Counted from the stretch's first letter, positions 21,303 through 33,098 are shown. The stretch is 64,000 bases of DNA from Saccharum officinarum (GCA_020631735.1 CM036197.1:44935880-44999879), one strand, 5' to 3'. Numbers and translations: made by a program. Notes: generated by a model from the sequence alone, not told the origin.

Positions 21303-24300
21303 ATGCCAACAACCCCAAGGAGCAGAAGCCAGGCTAGTAGGACCACTAGGCCTTGGATCTTGTCAGGTACATCAATTCCTTCCCGGCTTTACGCCCCTCT
21401 CTGTTTCCTCCTTTTTTGCCTCTATAATAACTCCAGTGATCTGTCTTTAAACAGCAAAGGGGTGATTTTCGACCACTAAACTTCAAACCAAAATGCCGTT
21501 CTTTCAAGTTTACTGTGCACCACAAAAAAAATATATATTTTATAAAAAAAACTGAACTAGCTGATCATGTAAATTTACTTTATATTGTGTGCTGGACGTT
21601 CAAATTTATTTAGTACAAAACCAACAAACTCGTGAGACTGCATACTTGAGTCCCCAAATGAGTGGTGCTAAGTAGAAATAATTGATCTTTCGGGCACCCA
21701 GACCACAATTGGGCCCAGCCATCATAGTTTACTTTGTGCAACTTTTAAATTCTCCCTGTCTTTTTTCACAGGGATGGACTTTGCTGATTCGCGACGGAAG
21801 CCTAATTTCACGGGGAAGATTGCCGTGGCTGCTGCACTCACGGTCATGTGCATTATCGTGTTGAAACAGTCCCCTAGTTTCAGCGGTACCAGCGTGGTAC
21901 GTGCTGAATCTCTCCACAACAACTACCCCCATGTCACTGTTGCTTGCTGTTGAGTTGGCACTACTTGTCATTATTCCTTCTTCCAGACGACTTAAGTACA
22001 CTGTTGTTTAGTTTCCATGGAACATCAACGCTGCCATTATGGTGATTGGATGAGACATTTGTGCAATGAATGATGCCATCTATTCTCATGGTTTAATGTT
22101 TGCTGTTGTAACTCTATTGTGCAATGGTTATTTTACCGATACGTTTATGCTGTTGTGCCAGGGTCATTTTACTGATACATTTATGCTATTGTACCTGGGT
22201 TATTTTACTGATACATATATGAATCATTTGTTCTTGATAGTTACAATTCTATCACAGTTGTTTAGTTTTAGCAACTTCCTAGAAGCTGTTCAATTCATGC
22301 GTCTGCAGTTCTTTATTAGTAGTGTTTTAATATTTATAACTGGAGGCATTTTGTTGATGCACTCACATTTCCTGCAGTTCTCTCGCCATGAAAATGGGGT
22401 GACCCATGTGTTAGTAACAGGGGGTGCTGGGTATATTGGGTCACATGCTACTCTTCGTCTCCTTAGTGACAAGTACCGAGTTACCATTGTGGTAATTTCT
22501 TATTCTTATCTCTCATTCTATTCCTCACTAACAGAGTCTAATGGTAACAGCAACTTCTATTATTCGATTCTCATTCTATTCCTCACTAACAGAGTCTGAT
22601 GGTAACAGCAACTTCCATTATTCGATGTTTATAGGATAACCTATCCAGAGGGAACATGGGAGCTGTTAGAGTTCTTCAACGGCTATTTCCAGAACCTGGA
22701 AGGCTTCAATTTATTTATGCTGATTTAGGCGATGCCAAAGCTGTATCCTTCCTCTGCAGTTTAATAACTTAGTGTCCCCCTCCCCTAACATTTCTGTGTT
22801 GGTGAGATTTGTTTTGCACTTAACCAATAATCAGGTGAACAAAATATTTTCGGAGAATGCATTTGATGCTGTTATGCACTTTGCTGCTGTTGCTTATGTT
22901 GGTGAGAGCACAATGGAGCCACTCAGGTAAAGGATTGTCCTAGGAATGTAATGCACTGGTTTTCTTTTATTGCTCAAATATTTCCAAGCTTGGACCTACA
23001 TGATTGTGTTGAATTTTCTTTGATATGTATCTAGCAAAGCACCCTATGTTCCTTGATTATTGGAACGGAATTGCTACATAAGCCATCTAATTGGTATTCT
23101 GTTAAATCAAAGTTAAATTTATAATGAAAGTCCACACAAATTTTGTTATTCTTGGAAGCCTATCCTCATCTTTAGTCCAGTATAGTTTAAATGCATGTAG
23201 TGCAAGTTTGAAATTTTTTGCTCCAACTGTTTTCTATGCTGCTTCCTTGGTATTAGTTCACCGTGCAAAAGTCATATGCAGCAAATGTTGTTCTTCCTAA
23301 CCAACTGTATATACTCTGTCAACACTTTAACAGGTACTACCACAACATAACATCAAACACATTGACAGTTCTTGAGGCAATGGCAGCACATAATGTAAAT
23401 ACTCTGATTTACTCGAGTACGTGTGCAACCTACGGTGAACCTGATACGATGCCTATTGTAGAAACTACTCCTCAGGTTAACCTCTCAATGCATGAGCTTC
23501 TACCTTCCTTAATTTTGTAGATGCTGTCATGATTCTAACTATTTTCTAAACCACTGCAGAATCCTATCAATCCATATGGTAAGGCAAAGAAGATGGCAGA
23601 GGACATTATCTTAGATTTTACAAAATCCAAGAAGCAATCAAACATGGCTGTCATGATCTTAAGGTTGGTTTTCAGCAGCCTATATTAGATTGTAATCCAT
23701 GGAATAGTTCTAACCCCTTTTCCCGCTCTGTATAAATTAGATACTTCAACGTGATTGGATCAGACCCAGAGGGAAGGTTAGGTGAAGCTCCAAGGCCAGA
23801 GCTACGTGAGCATGGACGTATATCTGGTGCTTGCTTTGATGCAGCTTTGGGAATCATTCCAGGGCTAAAGGTATTCTACATGTTCATTTCAGTGCCACCA
23901 TTTCCTCCTTTTACTTTTGTATAAGTAGCTGCATCCATTAATTTTACATGAATAACAATCATATATATGTGATTCTTTTTCTCTTTTCTCTTTCAGGTTC
24001 GTGGAACCAATTACCCCACTGCAGATGGAACTTGCATTAGGGACTACATCGATGTCACAGATCTTGTAGATGCCCATGTCAAAGCTCTTGATAAAGCTCA
24101 GCCAGGCAAAGTTGGAATCTACAATGTCGGAACAGGCCAAGGTTGTTGAAAGATCAATAACCAATAACAAGATCAACAACTTCAGAGAAAGATACCCTTT
24201 TATTTAAGATCATATGCCTTCCTCTGTCTCTGAACGTGGTGTTTTTTACGTCTTTTCAGGTAGATCAGTGAATGAGTTTGTGAAAGCTTGCATGAAGGCA

Positions 24301-24486
24301 ACAGGAGCTTCAATCAAGGTTGAATATCTTGCCCGTAGACCTGGAGATTATGCCGAGGTATACAGTGATCCATCGAAAATCCACAGGGACCTCAACTGGA
24401 CAGCCCAATACACTGATCTTGGCCAAAGCCTCGCCCAGGCATGGAAATGGCAGAAAGCGCACCCGAACGGATATGGATCAGCCTAA
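21303..24486 (+). CDS. UXE: UDP-arabinose 4-epimerase, type II Golgi membrane protein
   Basis: Interconverts UDP-xylose and UDP-arabinose, supplying arabinose for arabinoxylan, pectin and glycoproteins; the Arabidopsis counterpart is MUR4. Ten coding exons: 21303-21366, 21772-21896, 22378-22491, 22635-22742, 22835-22926, 23334-23475, 23560-23663, 23741-23870, 23997-24141 and 24260-24486. Every boundary is AG/GT and phases join to a 416-aa frame without lesions, close to the ~420 aa usual for the family. Visible features: a short cytosolic tail, one signal-anchor helix (about residues 38-53, [15 protein letters not shown]), the NAD-binding motif TGGAGYIG (77-84), the active-site loop [11 protein letters not shown] (194-204) and the catalytic Tyr/Lys pair in Y221-G-K-A-K225. 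The C-terminal sugar-binding region includes [12 protein letters not shown]. The ATG at 21303 gives a tail like that of relatives (PTTPRSRSQ); upstream in-frame sequence looks like leader. UDP-galactose epimerase is the main alternative, but the membrane anchor and tail favour the arabinose enzyme. Confidence 0.95.
22110..22222 (+). repeat. Intronic tandem repeat, three ~39-bp units
   Basis: Inside the second coding intron of the epimerase, a unit ending TATTTTACTGATACATTTATG follows itself three times with a few substitutions (starts near 22119, 22158 and 22197). Confidence 0.8.
22512..22627 (+). repeat. Intronic 58-bp tandem duplication
   Basis: In the third coding intron, CTCATTCTATTCCTCACTAA and what follows through ATTATTCGAT occurs at 22512 and again at 22570. 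Two substitutions separate the copies, so this is a recent slip or duplication. Confidence 0.88.
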
Positions 24487-25700
24487 ACGGATATGGATCA
24501 CGCAGATCCAAGGGGTCCATGTGCAGTCATATAGCCTTCAGATAATTGGTTCTTCATCACCATAGAAACATAGCAAACAGCAACAGAAGAGTCGTGATTC
24601 TTTTATTGCAGCGCTGGAAGAAGACAAAAGTATCAGAGAGAGAATGCACTACCTGTTCCTTGATTAGTTTCATATATATAGGTCCTCTTTTTTGTTGTTG
24701 ACATTTTAATGTAATTTGAAGTGTGCTGAGGCACTATATAATAACACAAACGAAATTGTGTTGTAGACAGGGTAGATCAACCTTCGTGGTGGTAGAATGA
24801 AAGGATATAAATAAGCTGATCTATGTGTTTTGTTTCCGAGCTTGTTTCGAGTATACACAAGGCTGCTTCTGCTTCAGCCAACTTGTGTTATGCGATCCAG
24901 TGAGTCAGTGACAAACATTTCTCTGGAATGTGGTCTCACACGCAAATATTATACAGAGAACATGCGATTACATTCACGGTCGCTCCAAAAAAAAAGAAAG
25001 AAAAGAAAAACAAAAGAATGCCGGTTTAGTGAGCCCGAGCATCACATCTTCACATCAGAGTGTCGAGTCGTCTTGGCCGTACGATGTCGTCTTTGTGGAC
25101 TTGTAGGCTCATGACAGATCCCATGGATGTAGAGAAAGAACTAGAGGAACGCCCCCCCCCCCCCCCCCCCATTTTGTCTGTACTGTATACTACACTTATT
25201 CATTATTTCACTCTACAACTTCCACCTTGGATTTGTGGCCCCCCTCTGTTCTAGTTTGGACCTTCTATAAATCTTACCAACAGTTGGAACAGACAGACAT
25301 GTAAATCGGGTGCGCATAATCGCAGTTGATCTTCCTTTGCCTTTGCCTGCCTCCCATAGGCTACCAGCGTCAGATCATAGCACTGCCTGGTGCCTACACG
25401 ATGAGTCGATGATGCTGATCTGGCGAGGCAAAGTGGCCAACTAGGAAAACCACACGCAATTCACATGCCCATTCCGTAAATTAAGTTGGTAAGATGTGAG
25501 TACTAAAAAGGCCCAAAGGGAGAGTACCAGCAATCTAGAAGCAGCCCATGAATCCAAAAACACACACATGGACACTACATATAAGCGAGGCAGCGAAACA
25601 TAAGGGGGCGTTCCGTAATTTCGATGAACTCACCGACAGGCATGTTCTCTGTTTTTTCTGAATCCGGAAGCCGAAGCTCTGCTGCCGAACGGGCGGGGCG
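24487..25700 (+). other. Epimerase 3' UTR and spacer, with 19-C run
   Basis: The 3' UTR probably extends a few hundred bases. Bases 25152-25170 are an uninterrupted C homopolymer. No gene is seen. Confidence 0.5.
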
Positions 25701-25709
25701 TCGTCATCG

Positions 25710-26368
25710 TCAGAAGAAATCGAACCAGGCCTCAAGATACGAAAGCACGAGCAGGATCATCAGGGGCAGCAGCCTCTCAGGCCCAGCCGCGTACCACAGC
25801 AACGCGCCCGCCAGGGGCGGATGTACAGGGGGGCTGGGGGGGCTCCAGCCCCCCCTACAGCTGGTGTATCAATGGAAAATGGGAAGGGTGAGGGAGAAGA
25901 AGAGGTGGAGAAAAGAAGAAAAATAGAGAGAAAGAGAGGAAGAAGAAGAGACCAGCCCTCCCTGAGCCCTATGAAAGTTGTGTCATTGAAGCTTAGGAAG
26001 GAGGCGTTGGACACTAGACAGAAGTTGAAGACGAAGATCGAGCAAGCCGTAAAGTTCAGCCCCCCCTAGGATTTTGTCCTGGATCCGCCACTGGCGCCCG
26101 CGGCATCCGCGGCGCGGCCGACGAGAACCGGAGGCCGCGCGCCTGGCGCCCGCATGCCGTACATGATCAGCAGCAGGCCGCCGGACATGAGCCCAAGCGC
26201 CAGGATGACTTGCCACATGGTGAAGGGGTCCAGAGGCGTGCCGCCGGGGTCGTTGCGGCCGCCGACGACGAGCAGGAGGTACGACATGGCGGTGGCCACG
26301 GCGGCGAGCCCGGTGCCGACGAAGTCGGCGCGCCCATGCAGCTCGCGCCCGTTCCTCGCGCGGTCCAT
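25710..26368 (-). pseudogene. Small three-helix membrane protein gene split by a hAT MITE
   Basis: Unrecognised plant membrane protein. From the ATG at 26368 the frame reads MDRARNGRELHGRADFVG, a first helix (about residues 12-29, GTGLAAVATAMSYLLLVV), a second helix (WQVILALGLMSGGLLLIMYG), then a basic loop ending GRAADAAGA. There a 282-bp element interrupts it. If the element and one 8-bp target duplicate are left out, the frame resumes exactly as LLWYAAGPERLLPLMILLVL and ends SYLEAWFDFF with a TGA at 25710-25712, giving about 122 aa. With the element in place translation would stop after SGGSRTKS, losing the third helix. An upstream in-frame ATG (26437) would add 23 residues. No other lesion is seen, so the insertion looks young. 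Function unknown. Confidence 0.75.
25804..26101. mobile_element. hAT-type MITE with 8-bp TSD, inside a coding frame
   Basis: The element, 25812-26093 (282 bp), begins CAGGGGCGGATGTA and ends TGGATCCGCCACTG, imperfect inverted termini. It is flanked by perfect 8-bp duplicates GCGCCCGC (25804-25811 and 26094-26101), the hAT signature. The interior is purine-rich (GAGGGAGAAGAAGAGG). Relatives lie at 42262-42429 and 51991-52142. Confidence 0.9.
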
Positions 26369-27232
26369 GCGCTCGTACGTCCTGGACCGTCGGCGGGCGT
26401 CGGTTGCGGCGTGGAGTGTTGACGCCGGTGGGTGCACTGGGCACTACACCCGCTGCTGCTGTTGATGATTTCTTTTCCTCAACGGCGACGATCTTTGAGG
26501 CTCTTGTGGTGCAGCTTTGGACTCGATCAAGGCTGCAGCCTGCATATATATACCAGCCGAGGAATGCAGTTTCATAGAATTAGCACGGAAATTGTACTTC
26601 TCAAGTGAGAACTGAGAAGTATCTGGGAAGATGTGCTTTGCTTGTCGAATGATGCGACGAATGCGGCAGATTCTTTCTCGGACGTTTCCTTTCCTATAAC
26701 ATTTTGCAATGCGTCGATTCATAGAGCGCAAATTGAAATCGAGCATATGCTGAATTCTCTGTGAACAGTTGAAAGCATATACATTCATGTGGATGATACG
26801 ATGCAACGTCCAATTTCACTGCCTGATAGATGGTTGTCTCGTCTGGTCCGTGATTGAAACTCTGAACGCATCTCTTGAATGAGTGGGAAAAAAAAAAGAA
26901 TCCTCTGAACTCTGTTCATGTATAATTGTGCCCAATACCATCAAAAAAATAATAATTGTGCCCAATAAAACTACTCTACAGTTTTAGCTGTGCGTAACCT
27001 GCTAAGCTACAATCATTCAAGGATCATTGCAGAACCTACAGTACTTGGTTTCCGGCAACAGTGATGATCACCTGCAAACGTTGCAGGAAAGCGCGCCAGA
27101 TCGGACGAAAAAGACGATTTATAAATATTAGAACACTTTCTCCGTAGTCGTCCGTACTCTCTGTGGCAGCACTGCTGCAGTCTGGTAGTTGTCTTCAGTT
27201 CATTTTATTTTATTTGTTTTACTTCAGTAGTA
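26369..27232. other. Upstream region of the split membrane-protein gene, no other gene seen
   Basis: Contains the 5' leader of the minus-strand gene and AT-rich sequence. The 120-aa minus frame at 26444-26806 shows no domain signal. Confidence 0.4.
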
Positions 27233-27560
27233 CTCCCTCCATTTTAATTATAAGACGATTTGCCTTTGCTAAATACATTAATTTTAGTATTTATATAGAC
27301 ATAATTTATATGAAAATATTTAAGTAGGTAAAAACTCTCTCGCCTGTCCCACGTCCAAAGCATAAGTCCGTGGCCAACTCATCTCACGGAGCTGCGTTGC
27401 CGCTGTGTATAAGTGGGGACAGGGTTCGAGGGTTTTCTCGATTTGTGTGAGAAGATCTTTTTCTTAAGTTGAAACATCTAGGGGCTGTCTAGCCACCGTA
27501 GATCAAGTTTTTTTATATATCTAGAAAAGTCAAATTCTATGTATCTAAAAAAAAGCCGGT
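27233..27560. mobile_element. Stowaway-like MITE interrupted by a truncated SINE
   Basis: TA then CTCCCTCCATTTTAATTATA marks the left MITE end at 27233. The body resumes after about 27514 (TATCTAGAAAAGTC). The right terminus is lost. Confidence 0.6.
27335..27513 (+). mobile_element. 5'-truncated SINE, same family as 9570-9879
   Basis: From CGCCTGTCCCACGTCCAAAG to GGCTGTCTAGCCACCGTAGA and TCAAG plus T-run, it matches the 3' half of the complete SINE at 9.6 kb. The Pol III promoter half is missing. Confidence 0.82.
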
Positions 27561-28402
27561 CAATTCAATTTGATTACATGTCCATTCCTGCTGAAATAAA
27601 ACAAAATACAAACTGAGCCATTGTCCTTGCACGCTTCTGAAGTTTTAATAGTTTCTGTGCGAATACTTTTCTCAATTCCTGCTCCTACTGATTTTTTAGA
27701 TTTCTCTAGGACATCTTAGGAATGCAACATCCATTGTATATTGCTGAATCCAGTTGTTCGGATATTTCACAAGGAAAAGGCGATGCAACTGAAGAAGGAG
27801 ACAGGTAGTACGCAGTAGAACTATCGTTTGTAAAACAAAATTGTAAGGAGGATTTTTTATACATAATTGAGAAGGATTCGATTTTTTCCCTGGAACTCTG
27901 ATGGTGGGCATGGATGGGCACATGGACCATGCGTGGCCCATCGCCATGGAGATATGACCGGTTGCATGCAAAAACACACTAGCTTCCAAATGTCCTACCT
28001 CGGTTAGAATTTAAGGATCCTCCCTTCCAAAATTCCCTAGCATGATTTTTTTTTGGAAAATGACACTGGTTTTTCAATATAGTTTCACCAAAGCTAATTA
28101 GTTGTTCTGAACGTCATTTAAAAAGCGAAGGAAGTAGTCCCTCACTTTCAGTCAGTGGCCACATGAAGCCGGCAAAGCCGCTGGAAGCTAAACAAATGGC
28201 ATGGAACCAAGAGATGTAACGTCAGTCTCACTCGTGTTATTTATTGCTCATGAAGAATTCACTTGTAATTGGCTTTTAACAGTTTTCATAGATATTAATA
28301 AGACGCTGGTAACTTGTATACCAATAGTGTGGAAGTAGCCGAGGTTGTCGGTTAGTTTGACGTGCCCGTTTCTGTTGAACTGGTTGGCTGAAACAACACT
28401 AC
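27561..28402. other. Spacer, no gene seen
   Basis: AT-rich sequence without recognisable coding. A minus frame at 27696-27989 has no domain. Confidence 0.4.
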
Positions 28403-28640
28403 GGGTGTGTATAGTTCCTAAAATATTTCACCTTAAAACATCACCTCGAATCTTGCGGCACATACATAGAGCATTAAATATAGATAAAATAAAAAACTAA
28501 TTGCACAGTTCACCGTGAAATCGTGAGACGAATCTTTTAAGCCTAATTAGTCCATAATAGAACAGTAATTGCCAAATAAAACAAAAAAAAAAGCTACAGT
28601 ACCCGAAACCAAAATATTTTGGGAAGTAAACACACCCTAC
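28400..28640. mobile_element. MITE, GGCCTTGTTTAG-type family, copy 4
   Basis: 28403-28637 begins GGGTGTGTATAGTTCC and ends GGAAGTAAACACACCC. 3-bp direct repeats TAC flank it. The core ACGAATCTTTTAAGCCTAAT is present. Confidence 0.82.
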
Positions 28641-28898
28641 ATATATATTCCGAACGACTGGCCCAAATGTGATGGTTCTGGTCGGGGAAAAAAACAAATC
28701 AGCCAGTAGCTTCTGCGAAATAGACAGAGACGGCAGCAGTTCAGTTCCGTGGAAGGCCTTTGTACTGCAGTTCGTCCATGCGTACTCTACCTCCCTCCAC
28801 GGCCAGGAGAATGGCGTACATGGTGATGCAGTCCCTGGTTTCCCCTTTGCTCACGTGCGCTGCGGTCTACTCTCTGACAGGGAAAGTTGTTTTTCACC

Positions 28899-29146
28899 TT
28901 GGGCCTCGTTTAGATGCACCCAAAAGTTAGAATTTTTTCACTCTTTCTCCATCACATCAATTTTTAGCCGCTTGCATGGAGTATTAAATGTAGGTAAAAA
29001 AAACTAATTACACAGTTTAGTTGAAAATCACGAGACGAATCTTTTGAGCCTAGTTGTTCTACGATTGGACAATATTTGTCAAATAAGACAAAATTGATAC
29101 TATTCAGCAGGTTGAAATTTTTTGCAATCTAAACAACGTGGCCTTG
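28899..29146. mobile_element. MITE, GGCCTTGTTTAG-type family, copy 5
   Basis: 28902-29143 begins GGCCTCGTTTAGAT and ends ATCTAAACAACGTGGCC. 3-bp direct repeats TTG flank it. The core ACGAATCTTTTGAGCCTAGT is present. Confidence 0.83.
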
Positions 29147-30040
29147 GTTTCTGCGGCGCAATTGCCTGCTTCCGGCGAGCCAGGCCACCGAGACGAGACC
29201 GGACTGCCGAGCCAGACGGCCCAGACCTGCGGCTGGTGGCGGTCCCGTCATGCGCAGCAAGTCCGCATCGCTCGTTCGCCGCGCTACGCTTTCCGGCCGA
29301 TGTTTCCTCCTCCTGCCGTCCTACGTGTCGCCGCCGTGCCTCTGTCAGCCCTTGAAGTCGAAGCAACTTCGCAATTCGCGCGTAGGTTCGCGATAGTCGG
29401 AGCGGTTGGACATGGTTACTCGCTTGTGTTTAATCGATCGGCATCAGGTTGCAGTTAAATAACTAACCAGGTGCGGCTAACTTGGTTAGTCTTCCAAGGG
29501 GGGGGGGAGGGGGTTGTACTCTCTTGTCCTTCTCCAGCTTGTGCCGAGTATTCGCTTATATTTAATCGGGGAATCATGTGGGTACTATTAGTGGTACCGC
29601 AGCGTCCAACTCCCCAATCCCATTGGAAGGCACATGTCCTCGTGAAATGAGCCGTTCAGACGGCACAAAGTTCCTCGAAGAACTAAACCTAGCATCAAAT
29701 TTTAGTTGAAAAATAGATTGACTTAGAACTATAGTAGACTTTCCCACAATAGTAATCGTTATTGGATTCAAAATACGTCCCGAATGAATGTTGTTTTAGC
29801 CTTGGTGGGTCTCACCCTATACCATAGTACACAACCGGTCCATCCATCATATCGTTGTCGTCCACTCGTCGACAATCGGTCACAAACTTATTTTCCTATG
29901 CTTTTTGTTTAAGGCTAAAAAATGTCGTGCATGGAATGTGCAAGCCAAAGCATTGGCTATATTTTTTTAATGCAAAAGCGGTGGTGTGTGAATGCTTTTC
30001 ATTAGCAATTAATGTGCATGTCTTCCCAATCTATCAGCAT
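29147..30040. other. Spacer, no gene supported
   Basis: GC-rich to about 29450, then AT-rich. Overlapping frames on both strands at 29100-29460 look compositional. A G-run lies near 29500. Confidence 0.4.
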
Positions 30041-30334
30041 GGGGTCTTGTTTAGTTCCCAACTTCTCTCCCAAATTCCACTATAAAAAAGAAGATTCTTC
30101 GTCACATCGAAATGTCGACACATGCATGGAGTACTAAATGTAGATGAAATTAAAAACTAATTACGGAGTACACAATTTTGTTGTACTTTGCGAGACGAAC
30201 ATTTTGAGCCTAATTAGTCAAAGTTTGGACAATTTTTACCAAATACAAACGAAAATACTACAGTGTGCTATAGTGCTGCAGCAGTGTTTTCCTCCCATCT
30301 TAGGCACCCCCAAGTTAGGAACTAAACACGGCCT
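30041..30334. mobile_element. MITE, GGCCTTGTTTAG-type family, copy 6
   Basis: Begins GGGGTCTTGTTTAGTTCCCA and ends TTAGGAACTAAACACGGCC, with the family core between. The exact target duplicate is unclear. Confidence 0.8.
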
Positions 30335-30611
30335 GAGTAATGATTGATTTGTAAGGATGTTATAATCCTTTATCTCATGCCTTGGTTCCGGCTTCAATCC
30401 TATAACGGCTATTATTATTGGATAGAGGGAGGATATTTTTTAGGGGACGAAGTCAGTAATACTCGTATAGTTGTATCCACGAGTTTCTTCGATTCTCTAC
30501 CAGAAGATATTTGTAAAATGAAAGAAAAAAGCATGATACTGTCAGCTGCTACAACCACTTGACATGGTACTCGTCAGATTTTGTACCAAATCCACCATCT
30601 CAGCCTCAAAA

Positions 30612-30642
<31 letters not shown>
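30612..30642. repeat. 31-base poly-G run
   Basis: An uninterrupted G homopolymer. Length is likely unreliable in draft sequence. Confidence 0.95.
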
Positions 30643-30643
<1 letters not shown>

Positions 30644-30865
30644 GAACCCAGCATCTCGTAACTTCTCGTAAAAAAAAACTAAGACTTTTTTTTTGTGAAT
30701 TATTTTTTCCAGTACCGTTGAGTGTACGTGACTGGGACTGGGAAAGGAGTTCTCTGTCGCACACGGCGCTTGTCGCCGTTCCCATGCATCGGCACGCAGT
30801 TTCCCACCCCACCTTGGTCCTGTCCATGCGAAAATGACTGGGTCCCGCGGGTGCTGGTACACTGA

Positions 30866-31033
30866 GCTTTCTTTTAATACTGAGTGAAAGTATTTTAAAT
30901 TTAACCAAGTCTATAAAAAATTAGTTATTTTGATACCAAATAAGTGTTATTATAAGATAATTTTTCTTTGTATATCTATTTTGTGTTATGTTACTACTTT
31001 TTGTAATAAATTTAGTTAAACCAGAAATGGAGG
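30866..31033. mobile_element. Degenerate Stowaway-like MITE
   Basis: Ends resemble the family (TTTTAATACTGAGTGAAAGT at left, CCAGAAATGGAGGTAG at right) around an AT-rich body. Termini have decayed. Confidence 0.45.
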
Positions 31034-31150
31034 TAGGATTGTATTCTTTCGCGGATGGACGCGGCAGTTAACAATATATGCATGGCCCGTGACGGTGCAA
31101 TGGAGGTGGTCGGAAGGATCCAGAAATTTTTATGCTTCTTTCGGATGAGT

Positions 31151-31404
31151 GGCCCTGTTTAGTTGGCCCAATTTGGCGCCGCCGAATTTACTGTTTGACA
31201 CTATAGCGAGCTGTAGTATTTCGCTTGCATTTGGTAATAATTGTCTCAAAACGTCCGTCTCGCAAAGTACAACCAAACTGTGCAATTAGTTTTTGATTTC
31301 GTCTATATTTAGTACTACTTCATACATGTACCGCAAGTTTGATGTGACGGGAATCTTCTTTTTTATAGTGCCAAATTCAAGAGTTTGGGAAACTAAACAT
31401 GACC
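31151..31404. mobile_element. MITE, GGCCTTGTTTAG-type family, copy 7 (reverse core)
   Basis: Begins GGCCCTGTTTAGTTGGCCC and ends GGGAAACTAAACATGACC. The core runs in the opposite orientation to copies 4-6. Confidence 0.8.
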
Positions 31405-32162
31405 TTGATAATATAAGCAAGTAGAAGAATGCTAGTACTGCCGTATTAGCGAAGGGATACACGTACTACATAGCCGTAGTTCCACAATAAAAATTGTCGG
31501 GCTCGTACGGACGCGTCTTTGCTCTCCTACCCTTTTCCAGCGTCGTGGACAGTGCCGCGGCAAGGCAGCAAGCAGGCCTTCTCTTTTGTTTCCACACACA
31601 CACAACTTGCACTTGTGAGTTTTGTCCCGACGCTGATGGATTCGGCTTGACAGTTTCCCGGAAGTCAGTGAGGTGAAGTGCGCCCTGCGAGCTTGTGATC
31701 GCGTCGGCCCCGCACGGCGCACGCCCGGCCCAAACCGCCACCGCCGGTTTAGCCGGCCGTCTGGTAGTTCATCACCTTCACCTCGCTGATGGTGCTGCTG
31801 CCCCCTTTTTTACTTGGTGCCTGCTGCCTGATTGGTTTGGTTTGGTGGTCTTGGACTCTTGGCCCATGTCCATTCCGAACTCCCGGTAGGTTCCTGACAC
31901 AGCGACTGCTAAGGTGCCGAATCCTGCTCTGAACGGCTGCTTGTGAACGTGACGAATTTAATAATTAAGTTCGGTTGTTTCTTCTTTCACAAAAAATCAA
32001 AAAAACGCACCGTCATCTGGTGATGTGGATGAGGTTCGCAACTGCCAATAGGTTATCTACTTAAATTGAACTACTTATCTCTGAAGCTAGCACGTACAGA
32101 TTTGATTTGTGAAACGGCAAAAGAGTAGAGCAGTGCAGCGTGGACTGTGGACGGGCAGCTAT
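31405..32162. other. Spacer, no gene supported
   Basis: No recognisable coding region. It contains, at 31706-31735, a GC-rich motif also found at 47323-47358. Confidence 0.4.
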
Positions 32163-32402
32163 TTCCTCCGTCCACAAAAGAATACAATTTTCACATTTTA
32201 AGAAGTCGAACAGTTTCAATTTTTACTAAGATTATATAAAAAATTACTAATAGTCATGAGACAAAATAAGTATGATTAGATTAATTATAGAATATATTTT
32301 CATAATAAATTTGTTTTGAGATATAAATACTAATACTATTTACTATAGATTTGGCCAATGTTAAACTAGTTTGACTGACCCGTTTCTCATAATTGCAACG
32401 AG
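32163..32402. mobile_element. Degenerate Stowaway-like MITE
   Basis: TTCCTCCGTCCACAAAAGAA at left, AT-rich body with TTTTCATAATAAATTTG, and a decayed right end. Confidence 0.55.
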
Positions 32403-32778
32403 TATCACCCTACCCGGGCGCACGTGCATGTGCATGCTATTTCTAGCTCGTAATTAATCTGCGTGGCACGCGTTGCATTCGTATCTTCTCGCTTCCGGTG
32501 AAATTGCACTGCAGGTCCTGTTGTCCGCAGGGAATGGCGGCGCCACTCCCCACCGCCACCCCTCCTCTTTTCCTCTCAGTTCGTGTGGCTTGTCGCGTTC
32601 GCGTGCTTTGCAATCCCAGTTGCGCAATTGCGTCGGTGCCGTCGTCGTCTCTGCGACGGCCGGTCAAAAACCTCATGTGGTCTCGTCCGCTTTGGTCAGA
32701 GCTCTGAACCTTTGATTCTGTTCTAGACAACGAAAACCAAGGATATTTTGGGGTCTCTGACTCTTCATTCTTCAAATT

Positions 32779-33098
32779 ATTGACACCACACCACAGCCTA
32801 CTTGTTCAACGGCTTTTGTCACTGAATTCAGCGAGCAGCTTCTCAGAAACTCTATCTGTTTATATATCATTTGTTATTAGCACTTCGAAATCTAGGCTTT
32901 CTTGTTGACTATTTTTTGTCAACACGAATACTTTAGGGTTTTAGAGTCTTCAGCTTATTGACACCACACCACACCGCAGCCTACTTGTTCGATGACTTTT
33001 GTCACAGAGAAATTCTGCGAGCAGCTTCTCAGAAACTCTGCTTATCTCATTTGTTTTTAGCACTTCAAAAGTAGGCTTTCCTGTTGACTCTTTTTTTC
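32779..33098 (+). repeat. ~179-bp tandem duplication
   Basis: ATTGACACCACACCACA ... CAGCCTACTTGTTC ... GCAGCTTCTCAGAAACTCT ... TAGGCTTTC occurs from 32779 and again from 32958, about 85-90% alike by eye. Non-coding. Confidence 0.85.

Noticed and set aside
32512..32707. Transit-peptide-like frame from the ATG at 32534 (MAAPLPTATPPLFLSV...)
   Set aside because: Ends after 58 residues and no downstream exon with a recognisable domain was found.
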